Shown one piece after another: positions 33,817 through 42,127 of a stretch of 64,000 bases of DNA (its first letter is position 1; each line of letters opens with the position of its first letter). The notes under the pieces are model-generated. The model did no database searches, had not been told where the DNA came from, and saw only the letters and a list, made by a program, of their open reading frames with translations. The translations under genes were made by a program, and so were the position numbers. Source of the stretch: Sulfuricella sp. (GTDB lineage Bacteria > Pseudomonadota > Gammaproteobacteria > Burkholderiales > Sulfuricellaceae); contig JBAZID010000001.1 in the NCBI GenBank assembly GCA_041651995.1, positions 806,001 to 870,000 on the forward strand, read 5' to 3'.

Positions 33817-34293
33817 TTAATGCGTGGTTGCAGCTTGATTCTGACTCGCCTGCATTTGCTTTTGCTGGTGGTAAATCGATTCGAAATTCATTGGTTGCAG
33901 TACGACAGGCGGAAAACCTGCGCGCGTCACCATGTCGGAAACCGCTTCGCGAACGTAGGGGTAAATAATATTGGGGCAGGCAATGCCCAGCAGCGGCTCG
34001 ATATCTTCCTGTGGCACGTTGCTGATGCGGAAAATGCCAGCCTGTGCGGCTTCCACCAGAAATACGGTCTTGTCACCCTCTTCCAGCTTCGAGGTCACGG
34101 TAACCGTGAGCACGGCTTCATAGACATCCTCGCCCAATTGTTCTGCCTTGGTATGGAATTCGACATTGATTGCCGGTGTTCCCTGCTCCAGGAAAATCTG
34201 GGGCGCATTGGGGATTTCAAGCGAAAGATCCTTGACATAGATTTTTTCGATGCTAAAAACTACCTTTTCCTGCGCTTCACTCATGTCGCTCAT
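33817..34293 (-). CDS. secB: Protein-export chaperone SecB
   Basis: Cytosolic tetramer that keeps preproteins unfolded for SecA. It is 158 residues. Recognisable blocks are FSIEKIYVKDLSLEIPNAPQ, NVEFHTKAEQL, and PLLGIACPNIIYPYVREAV. The gene order rhodanese, grxC, secB, gpsA is widely conserved in proteobacteria. Confidence 0.98.
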   Translation of the reverse strand: MSDMSEAQEKVVFSIEKIYVKDLSLEIPNAPQIFLEQGTPAINVEFHTKAEQLGEDVYEAVLTVTVTSKLEEGDKTVFLVEAAQAGIFRISNVPQEDIEPLLGIACPNIIYPYVREAVSDMVTRAGFPPVVLQPMNFESIYHQQKQMQASQNQAATTH

Positions 34294-34363
34294 GGGGAAA
34301 ACCTCTGAAAAATTGGGAATTGTAACGCGAAGCAGCGCCCAGCGGGGGCCCGCCGGGCCTGTT

Positions 34364-34783
34364 TTAGTGGCGCAGCAACCAGTTTTTTAGCTTGCCCGCA
34401 TCCATCGCGCCAGCAACCCGGTCCACCTCGGCCCCATTCCTGAACACCGCCAGGGTGGGAATGCTGCGGATGGCGAACTGTTGTGCCAGTGCCTGTTCCG
34501 CTTCGGTGTTGACCTTGACGAAACGGAAACGCGCCTTGAACTCGGCGGCAACCTGGCTGAATACCGGGGCCATCATCTTGCAAGGTCCGCACCACGGCGC
34601 CCAGAAATCCACCACCAGCGGCATTTCACTCTTGGCCACGAAGCGGCCAAAGTTCGCAGCGGTCAATTCAAGCGGCTTGCCATCCAGCAGCGGCGCCGCG
34701 CACTTGCCGCATTTCGGATTCTGGCCCAGGCGCTCTTCCGGCACGCGGTTGATTGCCTGGCAAGCAGGGCAGACGAGGTTCAT
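34364..34783 (-). CDS. trxC: Thioredoxin 2 (zinc-type thioredoxin)
   Basis: Thioredoxin with an extra N-terminal zinc module. It begins MNLVCPACQAINRVP, with the second pair CGKC, and the active site is WCGPC. The start is the ATG at 34783, with GGAG 8 bases upstream; a second ATG 12 bases earlier gives MEYQ and no better site. It is 139 residues. It is inserted between secB and grxC, next to a repeat copy (34817-34884). Confidence 0.95.
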   Translation of the reverse strand: MNLVCPACQAINRVPEERLGQNPKCGKCAAPLLDGKPLELTAANFGRFVAKSEMPLVVDFWAPWCGPCKMMAPVFSQVAAEFKARFRFVKVNTEAEQALAQQFAIRSIPTLAVFRNGAEVDRVAGAMDAGKLKNWLLRH

Positions 34784-34816
34784 CTGGTACTCCATTGAAG
34801 CTTGAAAAACAATTTA

Positions 34817-34884
34817 TAACCACGGAGAACACGGAGGACATCTGGCATTGCTTTTCTTCGTGCCCTCCGTGTTCTCCGTGGTTA
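34817..34884. repeat. Short palindromic copy of the ACACGGAG repeat family (copy B)
   Basis: TAACCACGGAGAACACGGAG on the left and its near reverse complement ending CTCCGTGGTTA on the right, with a 20-base centre. No gene lies inside. It falls between grxC and trxC, so it is transcribed as a strong hairpin. Confidence 0.9.
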
Positions 34885-34897
34885 ACCGCTTTTGTGG

Positions 34898-35155
34898 TTA
34901 CTTCGCCAGCAGCGGGTCCAGCTTGCCTTCCGCATCAAGCGCGGAAAGGTCGTCAAAACCGCCGACATGGAAATCGCCGATAAAGATCTGTGGAACGGTG
35001 CGCCGCCCGGTTCTTTCCATCATTTCCGCCTTGCGGCCTTCCTCAAGATCGATGCGGATCTTGTTGATTTCTGTCACGCCTTTCTTTTGCAACAGCTTCT
35101 CCGCCATGGTGCAATAGGGGCACGTACCGGTGCTGTACATGGTTATGTTGGGCAT
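34898..35155 (-). CDS. grxC: Glutaredoxin 3
   Basis: 85-residue dithiol glutaredoxin. The active site is TCPYC and the cis-Pro block is RRTVPQIFIGDFHVGGFDDL. It begins MPNITMYSTGTCPYC. It follows the rhodanese gene with a 75-base spacer that holds a CCCTCC/GGGAGGG repeat. Its neighbours are trxC and secB. Confidence 0.97.
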   Translation of the reverse strand: MPNITMYSTGTCPYCTMAEKLLQKKGVTEINKIRIDLEEGRKAEMMERTGRRTVPQIFIGDFHVGGFDDLSALDAEGKLDPLLAK

Positions 35156-35230
35156 TTCTTTTCCTTGTAATAAAAACTCGCGTCGCGAGACCGCCCCCCT
35201 CCGGGAGAGGGCCAGGAGAGAGGGAACAAG

Positions 35231-35644
35231 CTATTTCCGTTCAACCGGCATATTGGCCTGCTGCCAGGCCGAAATGCCGCCACTCAGATTATAAACCTGC
35301 TCGAAACCGTTTTTGCGCAGCATGCGGCAACCATGGCCGGAACGCGCCCCGCTGCGGCAGATGGCGATGATTGGCTTGTTTTTGAATTTTTCCAGTTCCT
35401 GAATGCGCCCCGAAAGCTGACCCAGCGGGATGTGTTTGGAATTCGGCGCGTGCCCGCTGGCAAACTCCCGATCTTCCCGCACATCGAGAATCAATGCATC
35501 GTGATGGTTGATGAGCTGGGTCGCTTCCATCGCGCCGACTTCCTTGATGCCGGAAATGCGCCGGTTGATCATGGGCCAGAACAGCATCATGCCGCTGATA
35601 ATGACCAGGGCCACCAGGCCCAGATTGTTCTGAATGAATTGCAC
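35231..35644 (-). CDS. Membrane-anchored rhodanese-like sulfurtransferase
   Basis: 137 residues. One N-terminal membrane helix (LGLVALVIISGMMLFWPMIN) precedes a single rhodanese domain. The active-site loop is CRSGARSGHG. The helix should hold the catalytic domain at the inner membrane. It is upstream of grxC, as in many betaproteobacteria, and downstream of an RND pump whose regulator looks persulfide-sensitive. Confidence 0.92.
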   Translation of the reverse strand: MQFIQNNLGLVALVIISGMMLFWPMINRRISGIKEVGAMEATQLINHHDALILDVREDREFASGHAPNSKHIPLGQLSGRIQELEKFKNKPIIAICRSGARSGHGCRMLRKNGFEQVYNLSGGISAWQQANMPVERK

Positions 35645-35676
35645 TGCCTGAAACTCCTAAAAATATGAAAATCGCT

Positions 35677-35747
35677 TAACCACGGAGCACACGGAGCACA
35701 CTGAGAAAATCAGTTTTTCCTCCGTGATCTCCGTGCCCTCCGTGGTT
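35677..35747. repeat. Short palindromic copy of the ACACGGAG repeat family (copy C)
   Basis: Left part TTAACCACGGAGCACACGGAG, right part ends CTCCGTGCCCTCCGTGGTT. It covers the 102-base gap between the RND pump gene and the rhodanese gene and touches the pump's stop codon by one base. No gene lies inside. Confidence 0.88.
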
Positions 35748-38700
35748 CAATGGGTTTGGTTTTCCAGCTTGCGGTACATCGCCGCATAATACAGCACCGG
35801 GATCACCACCAGCGTCAGCAAGGTGGAGACGAAGATACCAAAAATCAAGGAAATTGCCAGCCCGTTGAAAATCGGGTCGTCGAGAATGAACAGCGCGCCC
35901 AGCATGGCCGCCAGCCCCGTCAGCACGATCGGCTTGGCGCGCGTGGCGGCGGAGTTGATGACCGCCTCCTGGAATGCCATGCCTTCGGCCACCTGCATGT
36001 TGATGAAATCCACCAGCAGAATGGAGTTGCGCACGATAATTCCGGCCAGGGCGATCATGCCGATCATCGAGGTCGCGGTGAACTGCGAGCCGAGCAGGGC
36101 ATGGCCGGGCATCACGCCGATGATGGTGAGCGGAATCGGCGCCATGATGATGAGCGGCACCAGGTAGGACCTGAACTGCGCCACCACCAGCAGATAGATC
36201 AGGACCAGACCCACTGCGTAAGCGATGCCCATGTCGCGGAAGGTTTCATAGGTGACCTGCCATTCGCCATCCCACTTCAAGGCATATTCCGCATAGGGGT
36301 CATCCGGCTGGCTGATGAAATAGTCGCCCAGGGTACCGCTCTGGGCCAGCTTCACCCCATTGGTCAGGGTGCGGATGTCGAACATGCCGTAGAGCGGGCT
36401 GTCGAGCTTGCCGGCCATATCGCCGAAAACATAAACCACCGGCAGCAGGTCCTTGTGGTAAATGGTTTTCTCCGCGATGCCGGAGGATACTTCAACCAGC
36501 TCGGATAGCGGGACCAGGGTGCCATCGCGAGCACGGACCGTCAATTTGAGCAATTCATCCAGGTTGTTCAGGCGTTCCGGCGCAAGGGTCACGCGTACCG
36601 GGATTTCATATTTGGTTTCACCGGTGTGCACCGGGGTGACATCCTCCCCGGTCAGGCCCATTTTCATGACCGCCACGATGTCTTTCTGCGCCACGCCCAT
36701 CAGCGCCGCCTTGCCCTGCAGCACGTGCAATACCAGCTTGCGCGACACTTCCTCGATGCTGTCGTCAATGGCGACGATATCCGGCGTCCGGGCGAAGGCC
36801 ATTCCCACCGTCTTCGCCACTTCCATCTGGCCTTCATAATCCGGCCCATAAATTTCCGCCACGATCGGCGACATCACCGGCGGACCCGGCGGCACCTCGA
36901 CCACCTTTACATTGGCCTGGTATTTTCCGGCAATTTTTTCGATCGGCAGCCGTACCGCCTGGGCGATTTCATGGCTCTTGCGCTCGCGTAGATGCTTGTC
37001 CGTCAGGTTGACCTGGATGTCGCCCATTTCCGGGCTGGCGCGCAAATAATACTGGCGCACCAGGCCATTGAAATTGATCGGTGCCGTCGTGCCGGCATAG
37101 GCCTCGTAATCGGTGACTTCCGGCACGGTAGCCAGATACTGGCCAATTTCACGCATGGCGCGCGCGGTCTGCTCCAGCGGCGTGCCCACCGGCATGTCCA
37201 CCACCACCTGGAATTCCGATTTGTTGTCGAAAGGCAGCATTTTCAGCACCACCAGCTTCACCACCGCCAGCAGCAAGGCCACGACGATCATGCCCAGCAC
37301 CACCAGCCATAATTTGGTGCGATTTTTGCCGCCCTGTTCTCTGCGCAGGAAGGGGGTCAGCCAACGCTGAAAGAAGCTCTGCAAGCGCGATTCCGCGCCC
37401 AGCTCGCCATGGCTGGGCGCATCGTGCTTGTGGCTCAGCAGCTTGAGCGCGAGCCAGGGAGTAATGATGAAAGCGATGGCCAGCGAGATCACCATGCCGA
37501 TGCTGGCATTGATGGGGATCGGGCTCATGTAGGGCCCCATCAGGCCGGAAACGAAAGCCATGGGCAACAAAGCGGCGATCACGGTAAAGGTCGCCAGGAT
37601 GGTGGGGCCGCCCACCTCGTCCACGGCTTCCGGAATGACCTGGGCCAGGGACTTGTGCGGCTCCAGCTCGCGCCGGCGATGGATGTTTTCCACCACCACG
37701 ATGGCGTCATCCACCAGGATCCCGATGGAGAAAATCAGCGCGAACAGCGAGACCCGGTTGAGGGTGAAGCCCCACGCCCAGGAGGCGAACAGGGTCGCGG
37801 CCAGGGTCAGCATGACCGCCACGCCGACGATCAGTGCTTCCCGTTTGCCCAGCGCGAATAACACCAGCAGCACCACGAATGCGGTGGCAAAAATCAGCTT
37901 GCCGATCAACTTCATCGCCTTGTCGTTGGCGGTCGCCCCGTAGTTGCGCGTCACCGTGGCGGTCACCCCGTCCGGGATCACGCTGCCGTGCAGCTGCTCG
38001 ATGCGCTGGATAAGCCGGTTAGCCACCTCCACGGCGTTCTCGCCCGGCTTCTTGGAAATTGCCAGCGTCACCGCTGGAAACTCCCCTTGCTGGCCAATGC
38101 CCTGATGCTTGGCCGCCGGCCCGGTGCCGAGCCAGACATAACGCCCCGGCTGATCCGGCCCATCGACCACCTGGGCCACATCGCTCATGAATACCGGGCG
38201 CCCGTCCTGCACGCCCACCACCAGTTGCTGCACGTCTGCCGCGGAGGAAAGGAAAGTACCGGTTTGCACCAGAATTTCCTGGTTATTGTCCACCAGTTTG
38301 CCGGAGGGCTGAGAGGCGTTGCTCAGCTGCAACGCATCGCGGATATCCTGGGCTGAAACCTGGTGCGACTTCATGCGCTCCACATCCATCAGTACCCGTA
38401 CCACATGCCGGGGCCCGCCGGTGGTATTTACCTCGCGCGTTCCCTTGACGCGCTTCAGCTCGATCTCGGCTGCATGCGCAATCTGCTCCAGTTCATATTC
38501 GCCGCGCTCCGGATCGGCCGTCCACAGGGTCAGGGCAACGATGGGAACGTCATCAATCCCCACCGGCTTGACCACGGGTTCAAGCACACCCAGGTTGGGA
38601 GAAATCCAGTCGCGCTTGGATTGCACCGTGTCGTACAGGCGCACCAGGGCCTGAATGCGGTCCTCCCCCACCTTGTACTGCACGGTAAGAATGGCCATGC

Positions 38701-39019
38701 CGGGGCGCGAGACGGAATAGATATGCTCGACGCCGGAAATCTGCGACAACACCTGCTCGGCCGGTGTCGCGACCAGGTTCTCCACATCTTTGGCCGAAGC
38801 GCCGGGGAAGGGGATGAATACATTGGCCATGGTGACATTGATCTGCGGCTCTTCCTCGCGCGGCGTGACCAGCACCGCGAACAGGCCGAGCAGGAAGGCG
38901 ATGAGCGCAATCAGCGGCGTCATCTGCGAGGTCAGAAAAAACCTGGCGGTCCGTCCGGAAATGCCCATTTTTTCGGGTGAGGCGCCGGGTGCCGACACGC
39001 CTTTCTCCTCACTCCTCAC
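35747..39019 (-). CDS. RND efflux transporter, inner-membrane pump
   Basis: Proton-driven RND pump of 1090 residues. The layout is classical: two sets of six helices, two large periplasmic loops. The first helix is MTPLIALIAFLLGLFAVLV and the TM4 proton-relay motif is FSIGILVDDAIVVVEN. The substrate class cannot be read from sequence. The listed start is a GTG at 39019 inside a heptamer repeat, overlapping the membrane-fusion gene by 4 bases; an ATG at 38968 (MGISGRTARF) may be the real start. It forms an arsR-MFP-RND group. Confidence 0.9.
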   Translation of the reverse strand: MRSEEKGVSAPGASPEKMGISGRTARFFLTSQMTPLIALIAFLLGLFAVLVTPREEEPQINVTMANVFIPFPGASAKDVENLVATPAEQVLSQISGVEHIYSVSRPGMAILTVQYKVGEDRIQALVRLYDTVQSKRDWISPNLGVLEPVVKPVGIDDVPIVALTLWTADPERGEYELEQIAHAAEIELKRVKGTREVNTTGGPRHVVRVLMDVERMKSHQVSAQDIRDALQLSNASQPSGKLVDNNQEILVQTGTFLSSAADVQQLVVGVQDGRPVFMSDVAQVVDGPDQPGRYVWLGTGPAAKHQGIGQQGEFPAVTLAISKKPGENAVEVANRLIQRIEQLHGSVIPDGVTATVTRNYGATANDKAMKLIGKLIFATAFVVLLVLFALGKREALIVGVAVMLTLAATLFASWAWGFTLNRVSLFALIFSIGILVDDAIVVVENIHRRRELEPHKSLAQVIPEAVDEVGGPTILATFTVIAALLPMAFVSGLMGPYMSPIPINASIGMVISLAIAFIITPWLALKLLSHKHDAPSHGELGAESRLQSFFQRWLTPFLRREQGGKNRTKLWLVVLGMIVVALLLAVVKLVVLKMLPFDNKSEFQVVVDMPVGTPLEQTARAMREIGQYLATVPEVTDYEAYAGTTAPINFNGLVRQYYLRASPEMGDIQVNLTDKHLRERKSHEIAQAVRLPIEKIAGKYQANVKVVEVPPGPPVMSPIVAEIYGPDYEGQMEVAKTVGMAFARTPDIVAIDDSIEEVSRKLVLHVLQGKAALMGVAQKDIVAVMKMGLTGEDVTPVHTGETKYEIPVRVTLAPERLNNLDELLKLTVRARDGTLVPLSELVEVSSGIAEKTIYHKDLLPVVYVFGDMAGKLDSPLYGMFDIRTLTNGVKLAQSGTLGDYFISQPDDPYAEYALKWDGEWQVTYETFRDMGIAYAVGLVLIYLLVVAQFRSYLVPLIIMAPIPLTIIGVMPGHALLGSQFTATSMIGMIALAGIIVRNSILLVDFINMQVAEGMAFQEAVINSAATRAKPIVLTGLAAMLGALFILDDPIFNGLAISLIFGIFVSTLLTLVVIPVLYYAAMYRKLENQTH

Positions 39020-39032
39020 TCCTTACTCCTCC
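39005..39032. repeat. Heptamer repeat at the MFP-RND junction
   Basis: On the minus strand the run GGAGTAA, GGAGTGA, GGAGTGA, GGAG supplies the MFP C-terminal residues RSKE, its stop codon, and the putative GTG start and ribosome site of the pump. The heptad period and GTGA core match the other arrays in the window. Confidence 0.6.
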
Positions 39033-40053
39033 CCGCTTTCAAGGCCATTCCTGCCTTGACCGGCTCCAGCGCGACCTGCTCGCCCGGCACCAGGCCGGAG
39101 AGGATTTCCACTTCGCCCTGCCCAACCGGCTCGCCGAGTCGAACCTGGCGGAAAAGGATCCGGCCCTCCTTGTCCACCACGTAAACCGCGGTGACTTCGC
39201 TGCGGCGTACCACCGCCGGCGCCGGGATCAGCAGCTTCTGCGCCCGCCCGATGGAGAAATGCGCGCGGGCGAACATGCCCGGATAGACGCCTTTCAAATC
39301 AGCGGGCAGATCCACCCGGGCGCGCGTGGTATGGGTGCGTGCGTCCGCCACTGGCAGTATCGTGACACGGGTGCCCGCCACCTGCTGTTTCAGTTCTGGA
39401 AACTCCACCTGTGCGCGGGATGACTGGCGCACCTGCGCCAGTTTGTACTGTGGGATGCTCGCCACCACGCGCAAGCCTTTAGGAGAAAAAATGGTCACAA
39501 GCGCTTTGCCGGGGCTGGCCATTTCGCCCAGTTCCACCTGGCGCGAGGCCACGATTCCGTCGTAGGGCGCAACGATGGTTGCGAACCCTCGCGTCGCCGA
39601 GGCCTGCCCGGCTCCCGCCAAAGCCACCTTCAACTGCGCTTCCGCGGACCTGTAATCGGCCAGGGATTTGTCCACAGCCGCCTGGCTGACAAATTTCTGC
39701 GCCAGCAATTGCTTGCTGCGTTCATACGCGAGACGGACATTCTGGAGATTGGCCTGGGCCTGGGCCACCTGAGCTTCGCTGCCTGCTACCGCCTGGCGCA
39801 CTTCGCTCTCGTCAATGCGCACCAGCACCTGGCCTTTCCTGACCGCATCGCCGGCATCGAAGGCCACCTCAACCACACGGCCTGACACCTGGGCAGCCAA
39901 TGTGGCCTGATTGACGGCTTCCACGACGGCTTCGGCGGCGTAAATCTGGTCAACTTCACGATACTGGACCGGCGCCGTGGCAAAAGGCAGGGCGGCTCCG
40001 GCAGAAGGAACAAGGAAAAGCGCCCCAAGAAGCGCAAGAGAGGGTTTCAGCAC
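39016..40053 (-). CDS. RND efflux membrane-fusion protein
   Basis: HlyD/AcrA-like periplasmic adaptor. The signal segment is PSLALLGALFLVPSAGA. The biotinyl-lipoyl-type halves contain QVSGRVVEVAFDAGDAVRKG and PYDGIVASRQVELGEMA, joined by a helical hairpin (about residues 85-150). I prefer the GTG at 40053, with GGAG 8 bases before it, over a TTG at 40077. It is 345 residues. No TolC-like gene is in the window, so the outer-membrane partner is elsewhere. Confidence 0.88.
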   Translation of the reverse strand: MLKPSLALLGALFLVPSAGAALPFATAPVQYREVDQIYAAEAVVEAVNQATLAAQVSGRVVEVAFDAGDAVRKGQVLVRIDESEVRQAVAGSEAQVAQAQANLQNVRLAYERSKQLLAQKFVSQAAVDKSLADYRSAEAQLKVALAGAGQASATRGFATIVAPYDGIVASRQVELGEMASPGKALVTIFSPKGLRVVASIPQYKLAQVRQSSRAQVEFPELKQQVAGTRVTILPVADARTHTTRARVDLPADLKGVYPGMFARAHFSIGRAQKLLIPAPAVVRRSEVTAVYVVDKEGRILFRQVRLGEPVGQGEVEILSGLVPGEQVALEPVKAGMALKAGRSKE

Positions 40054-40157
40054 AGCACAGACTCCGCGTGTAGGCAATGGCTACAAGATAATGACAGGCA
40101 GAACAGATTACAAGCCGACAAAAGCCTTATGGCGCATAGGCCCGGCAGGGCAGGGGG

Positions 40158-40478
40158 CTACTTGGTAAAGCCGCAGAAAACATCCCGCATCATGCTGATC
40201 AGCTTGAGGGTGCGCGTATCTCCAACCCGGTAGTAAACGCGGTTGGCATCCTTGCGCGTGCGCAGCACGCCCTTGTCGCGCAAAATGGCCAGATGCTGGG
40301 AAATATTGCTTTGCGAGGTGCCAACACTGTCGACGATCTCCTGCACACTGATTTCACGGTCGCCCAGCACGCACAGAATCTTCAGCCGCAACGGGTGGGA
40401 CATTGCCTTCATCGCCCGTGAAGCCTGCTCGATATGCTCGTCTTTATCTATCAGTCCGACGTGATCAAAATTCAACAT
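40158..40478 (-). CDS. ArsR-family regulator with SqrR/BigR-type cysteine pair
   Basis: Winged-helix ArsR/SmtB regulator of 106 residues. HTH block is VQEIVDSVGTSQSNISQHL. It has only two cysteines: C36 in RLKILCVLGD and C102 in RDVFCGF. Their spacing is 66 residues and they sit at the same places as C41/C107 of SqrR, where persulfide links them. It lacks the classic metal-site ELCVCDL motif. It is divergent from gpmI and precedes the MFP-RND pair, which it probably represses. Confidence 0.88.
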   Translation of the reverse strand: MLNFDHVGLIDKDEHIEQASRAMKAMSHPLRLKILCVLGDREISVQEIVDSVGTSQSNISQHLAILRDKGVLRTRKDANRVYYRVGDTRTLKLISMMRDVFCGFTK

Positions 40479-40533
40479 GAAAATATCATCGCTTCACTTC
40501 GCAGGAAATTTTAGAACAAGTTTAATGCGTACA

Positions 40534-40569
40534 TTATTAAAACATAATAAAATGATACATGAATTGTAT
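40534..40569. promoter_or_regulatory. Two AT-rich dyads in the arsR-gpmI divergent gap
   Basis: TTATTA-N5-TAATAA (40534-40550) and ATACA-N5-TGTAT (40555-40569) are perfect inverted repeats in the 122-base gap. ArsR operators are usually short AT-rich dyads of this kind. Either could serve arsR autoregulation, gpmI, or both. The gap holds no gene. Confidence 0.45.
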
Positions 40570-40600
40570 TAACGATCGATAAATAAAGTCTATATCCGTT

Positions 40601-42127
40601 ATGAAGGTTACTCCCGTTTTACTGATGATCCTTGATGGCTTCGGCTGCCGTGAGGCCGGGCCGGACAATGCCGTTGCACTGGCAAACAAACCCAACTGGG
40701 ACAAATTCTGGGCCGCCTATCCTCATACCCGGATTCATGCCTCCGAGGCTGCCGTGGGTCTGCCGGCGGGCCAGATGGGCAATTCCGAGGTGGGCCATCT
40801 CAACCTGGGCGCCGGCCGGGTGGTCTATCAGGAAATTTCGCGCATCAACATGGCGATCAAGAGCGGCTCGTTTTTTACCAATCACGAACTTACCGCCACG
40901 GTTGACGCAATCAAAAAGAACGACGGTGCACTGCATATTTTCGGGTTGCTCTCGGATGGTGGCGTGCATAGCCACGAAATCCACATCCAGGCCATGCTGG
41001 AAATGGGTGTCCGCGCCGGAATCAGGGAAATTTACGTCCACGCCTTTCTGGATGGCCGCGACACACCGCCCAGGAGCGCGGAAACCTACCTGCAACATCT
41101 CCAGGACAAAATCGGCCAGCTCGGTAGCGGCAGGATCGCCACCATCGTGGGCCGCTACTACGCCATGGACCGCGATCACCGCTGGGTGCGCGTCAAGACC
41201 GCATACGACCTGCTCACCCAGGGCATTGCCGAATTTCACGCCAGCACCGCAATCGAGGGCCTGCACAACGCCTACGCACGCGACGAAAATGACGAATTCG
41301 TCAAAGCCACGGTAATTGGCGAGCCGGTAAAAATGAAGGATGGCGACGGCGTGGTGTTCATGAACTTCCGTTCCGACCGCGCCCGTGAGCTGACCCGCAC
41401 CCTGATCGATCCGGGTTTCGATGCTTTTGAGCGCGAGTATGTGCCCAAGCTTAGCGCCTATTGCACCCTGACCGCCTACAGCGCGGATTTTGATGTTGCA
41501 GTGGCATTTCCCCAGGAACGCATCAAGAACGGCCTGGGCGAATATCTCTCGGGCCAGGGTCTGCGCCAGTTGCGTATCGCCGAAACCGAAAAATACGCTC
41601 ACGTCACGTTCTTTTTCAATGGCGGAGAAGAAACCAGCTACCCGGGAGAAAACCGCATTCTGGTGCCCTCACCGGATGTGCCCACCTACGACCTCAAGCC
41701 GGAAATGAGCGCTTATGAGGTAACGGAGAAACTGGTCGAGGCCATTCAGAGCCGCCAGTACGATGCGATTATCTGCAACTTTGCCAACCCCGACATGGTC
41801 GGCCACACCGGCAATCTGCAGGCCGCGATCAAGGCGATCGAAACCATCGACAACTGTATCGGAAAGATTGTCCCGGCAATGCTGGAAACCGGCGGCGAGG
41901 TGCTGATCACCGCCGACCATGGCAATGCCGAAAAGATGTTCGATGAAGGCACGCAGGATTTCCACACTGCCCATACGCTCAATCTGGTGCCATTCGTCTA
42001 CATTGGCCGGCCGGCGCAAATCGCGGACACTGGCGCACTGGAAGATGTCGCCCCGACGTTGCTGAAAATGATGGGCCTGCCCCAGCCACGGGAGATGCGG
42101 GGGCATCCATTAGTCACGTTCGAGTGA
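40601..42127 (+). CDS. gpmI: 2,3-bisphosphoglycerate-independent phosphoglycerate mutase
   Basis: Manganese-dependent glycolytic mutase of 508 residues. The catalytic Ser is in GQMGNSEVGHLNLGAG (near residue 62). Metal ligands lie in HIFGLLSDGGVHSHEIH and ITADHGNAEKM. Length and motifs are complete. It is divergent from arsR and overlaps envC by 4 bases (GTGA), so envC is coupled to it. Confidence 0.98.
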   Translation: MKVTPVLLMILDGFGCREAGPDNAVALANKPNWDKFWAAYPHTRIHASEAAVGLPAGQMGNSEVGHLNLGAGRVVYQEISRINMAIKSGSFFTNHELTATVDAIKKNDGALHIFGLLSDGGVHSHEIHIQAMLEMGVRAGIREIYVHAFLDGRDTPPRSAETYLQHLQDKIGQLGSGRIATIVGRYYAMDRDHRWVRVKTAYDLLTQGIAEFHASTAIEGLHNAYARDENDEFVKATVIGEPVKMKDGDGVVFMNFRSDRARELTRTLIDPGFDAFEREYVPKLSAYCTLTAYSADFDVAVAFPQERIKNGLGEYLSGQGLRQLRIAETEKYAHVTFFFNGGEETSYPGENRILVPSPDVPTYDLKPEMSAYEVTEKLVEAIQSRQYDAIICNFANPDMVGHTGNLQAAIKAIETIDNCIGKIVPAMLETGGEVLITADHGNAEKMFDEGTQDFHTAHTLNLVPFVYIGRPAQIADTGALEDVAPTLLKMMGLPQPREMRGHPLVTFE

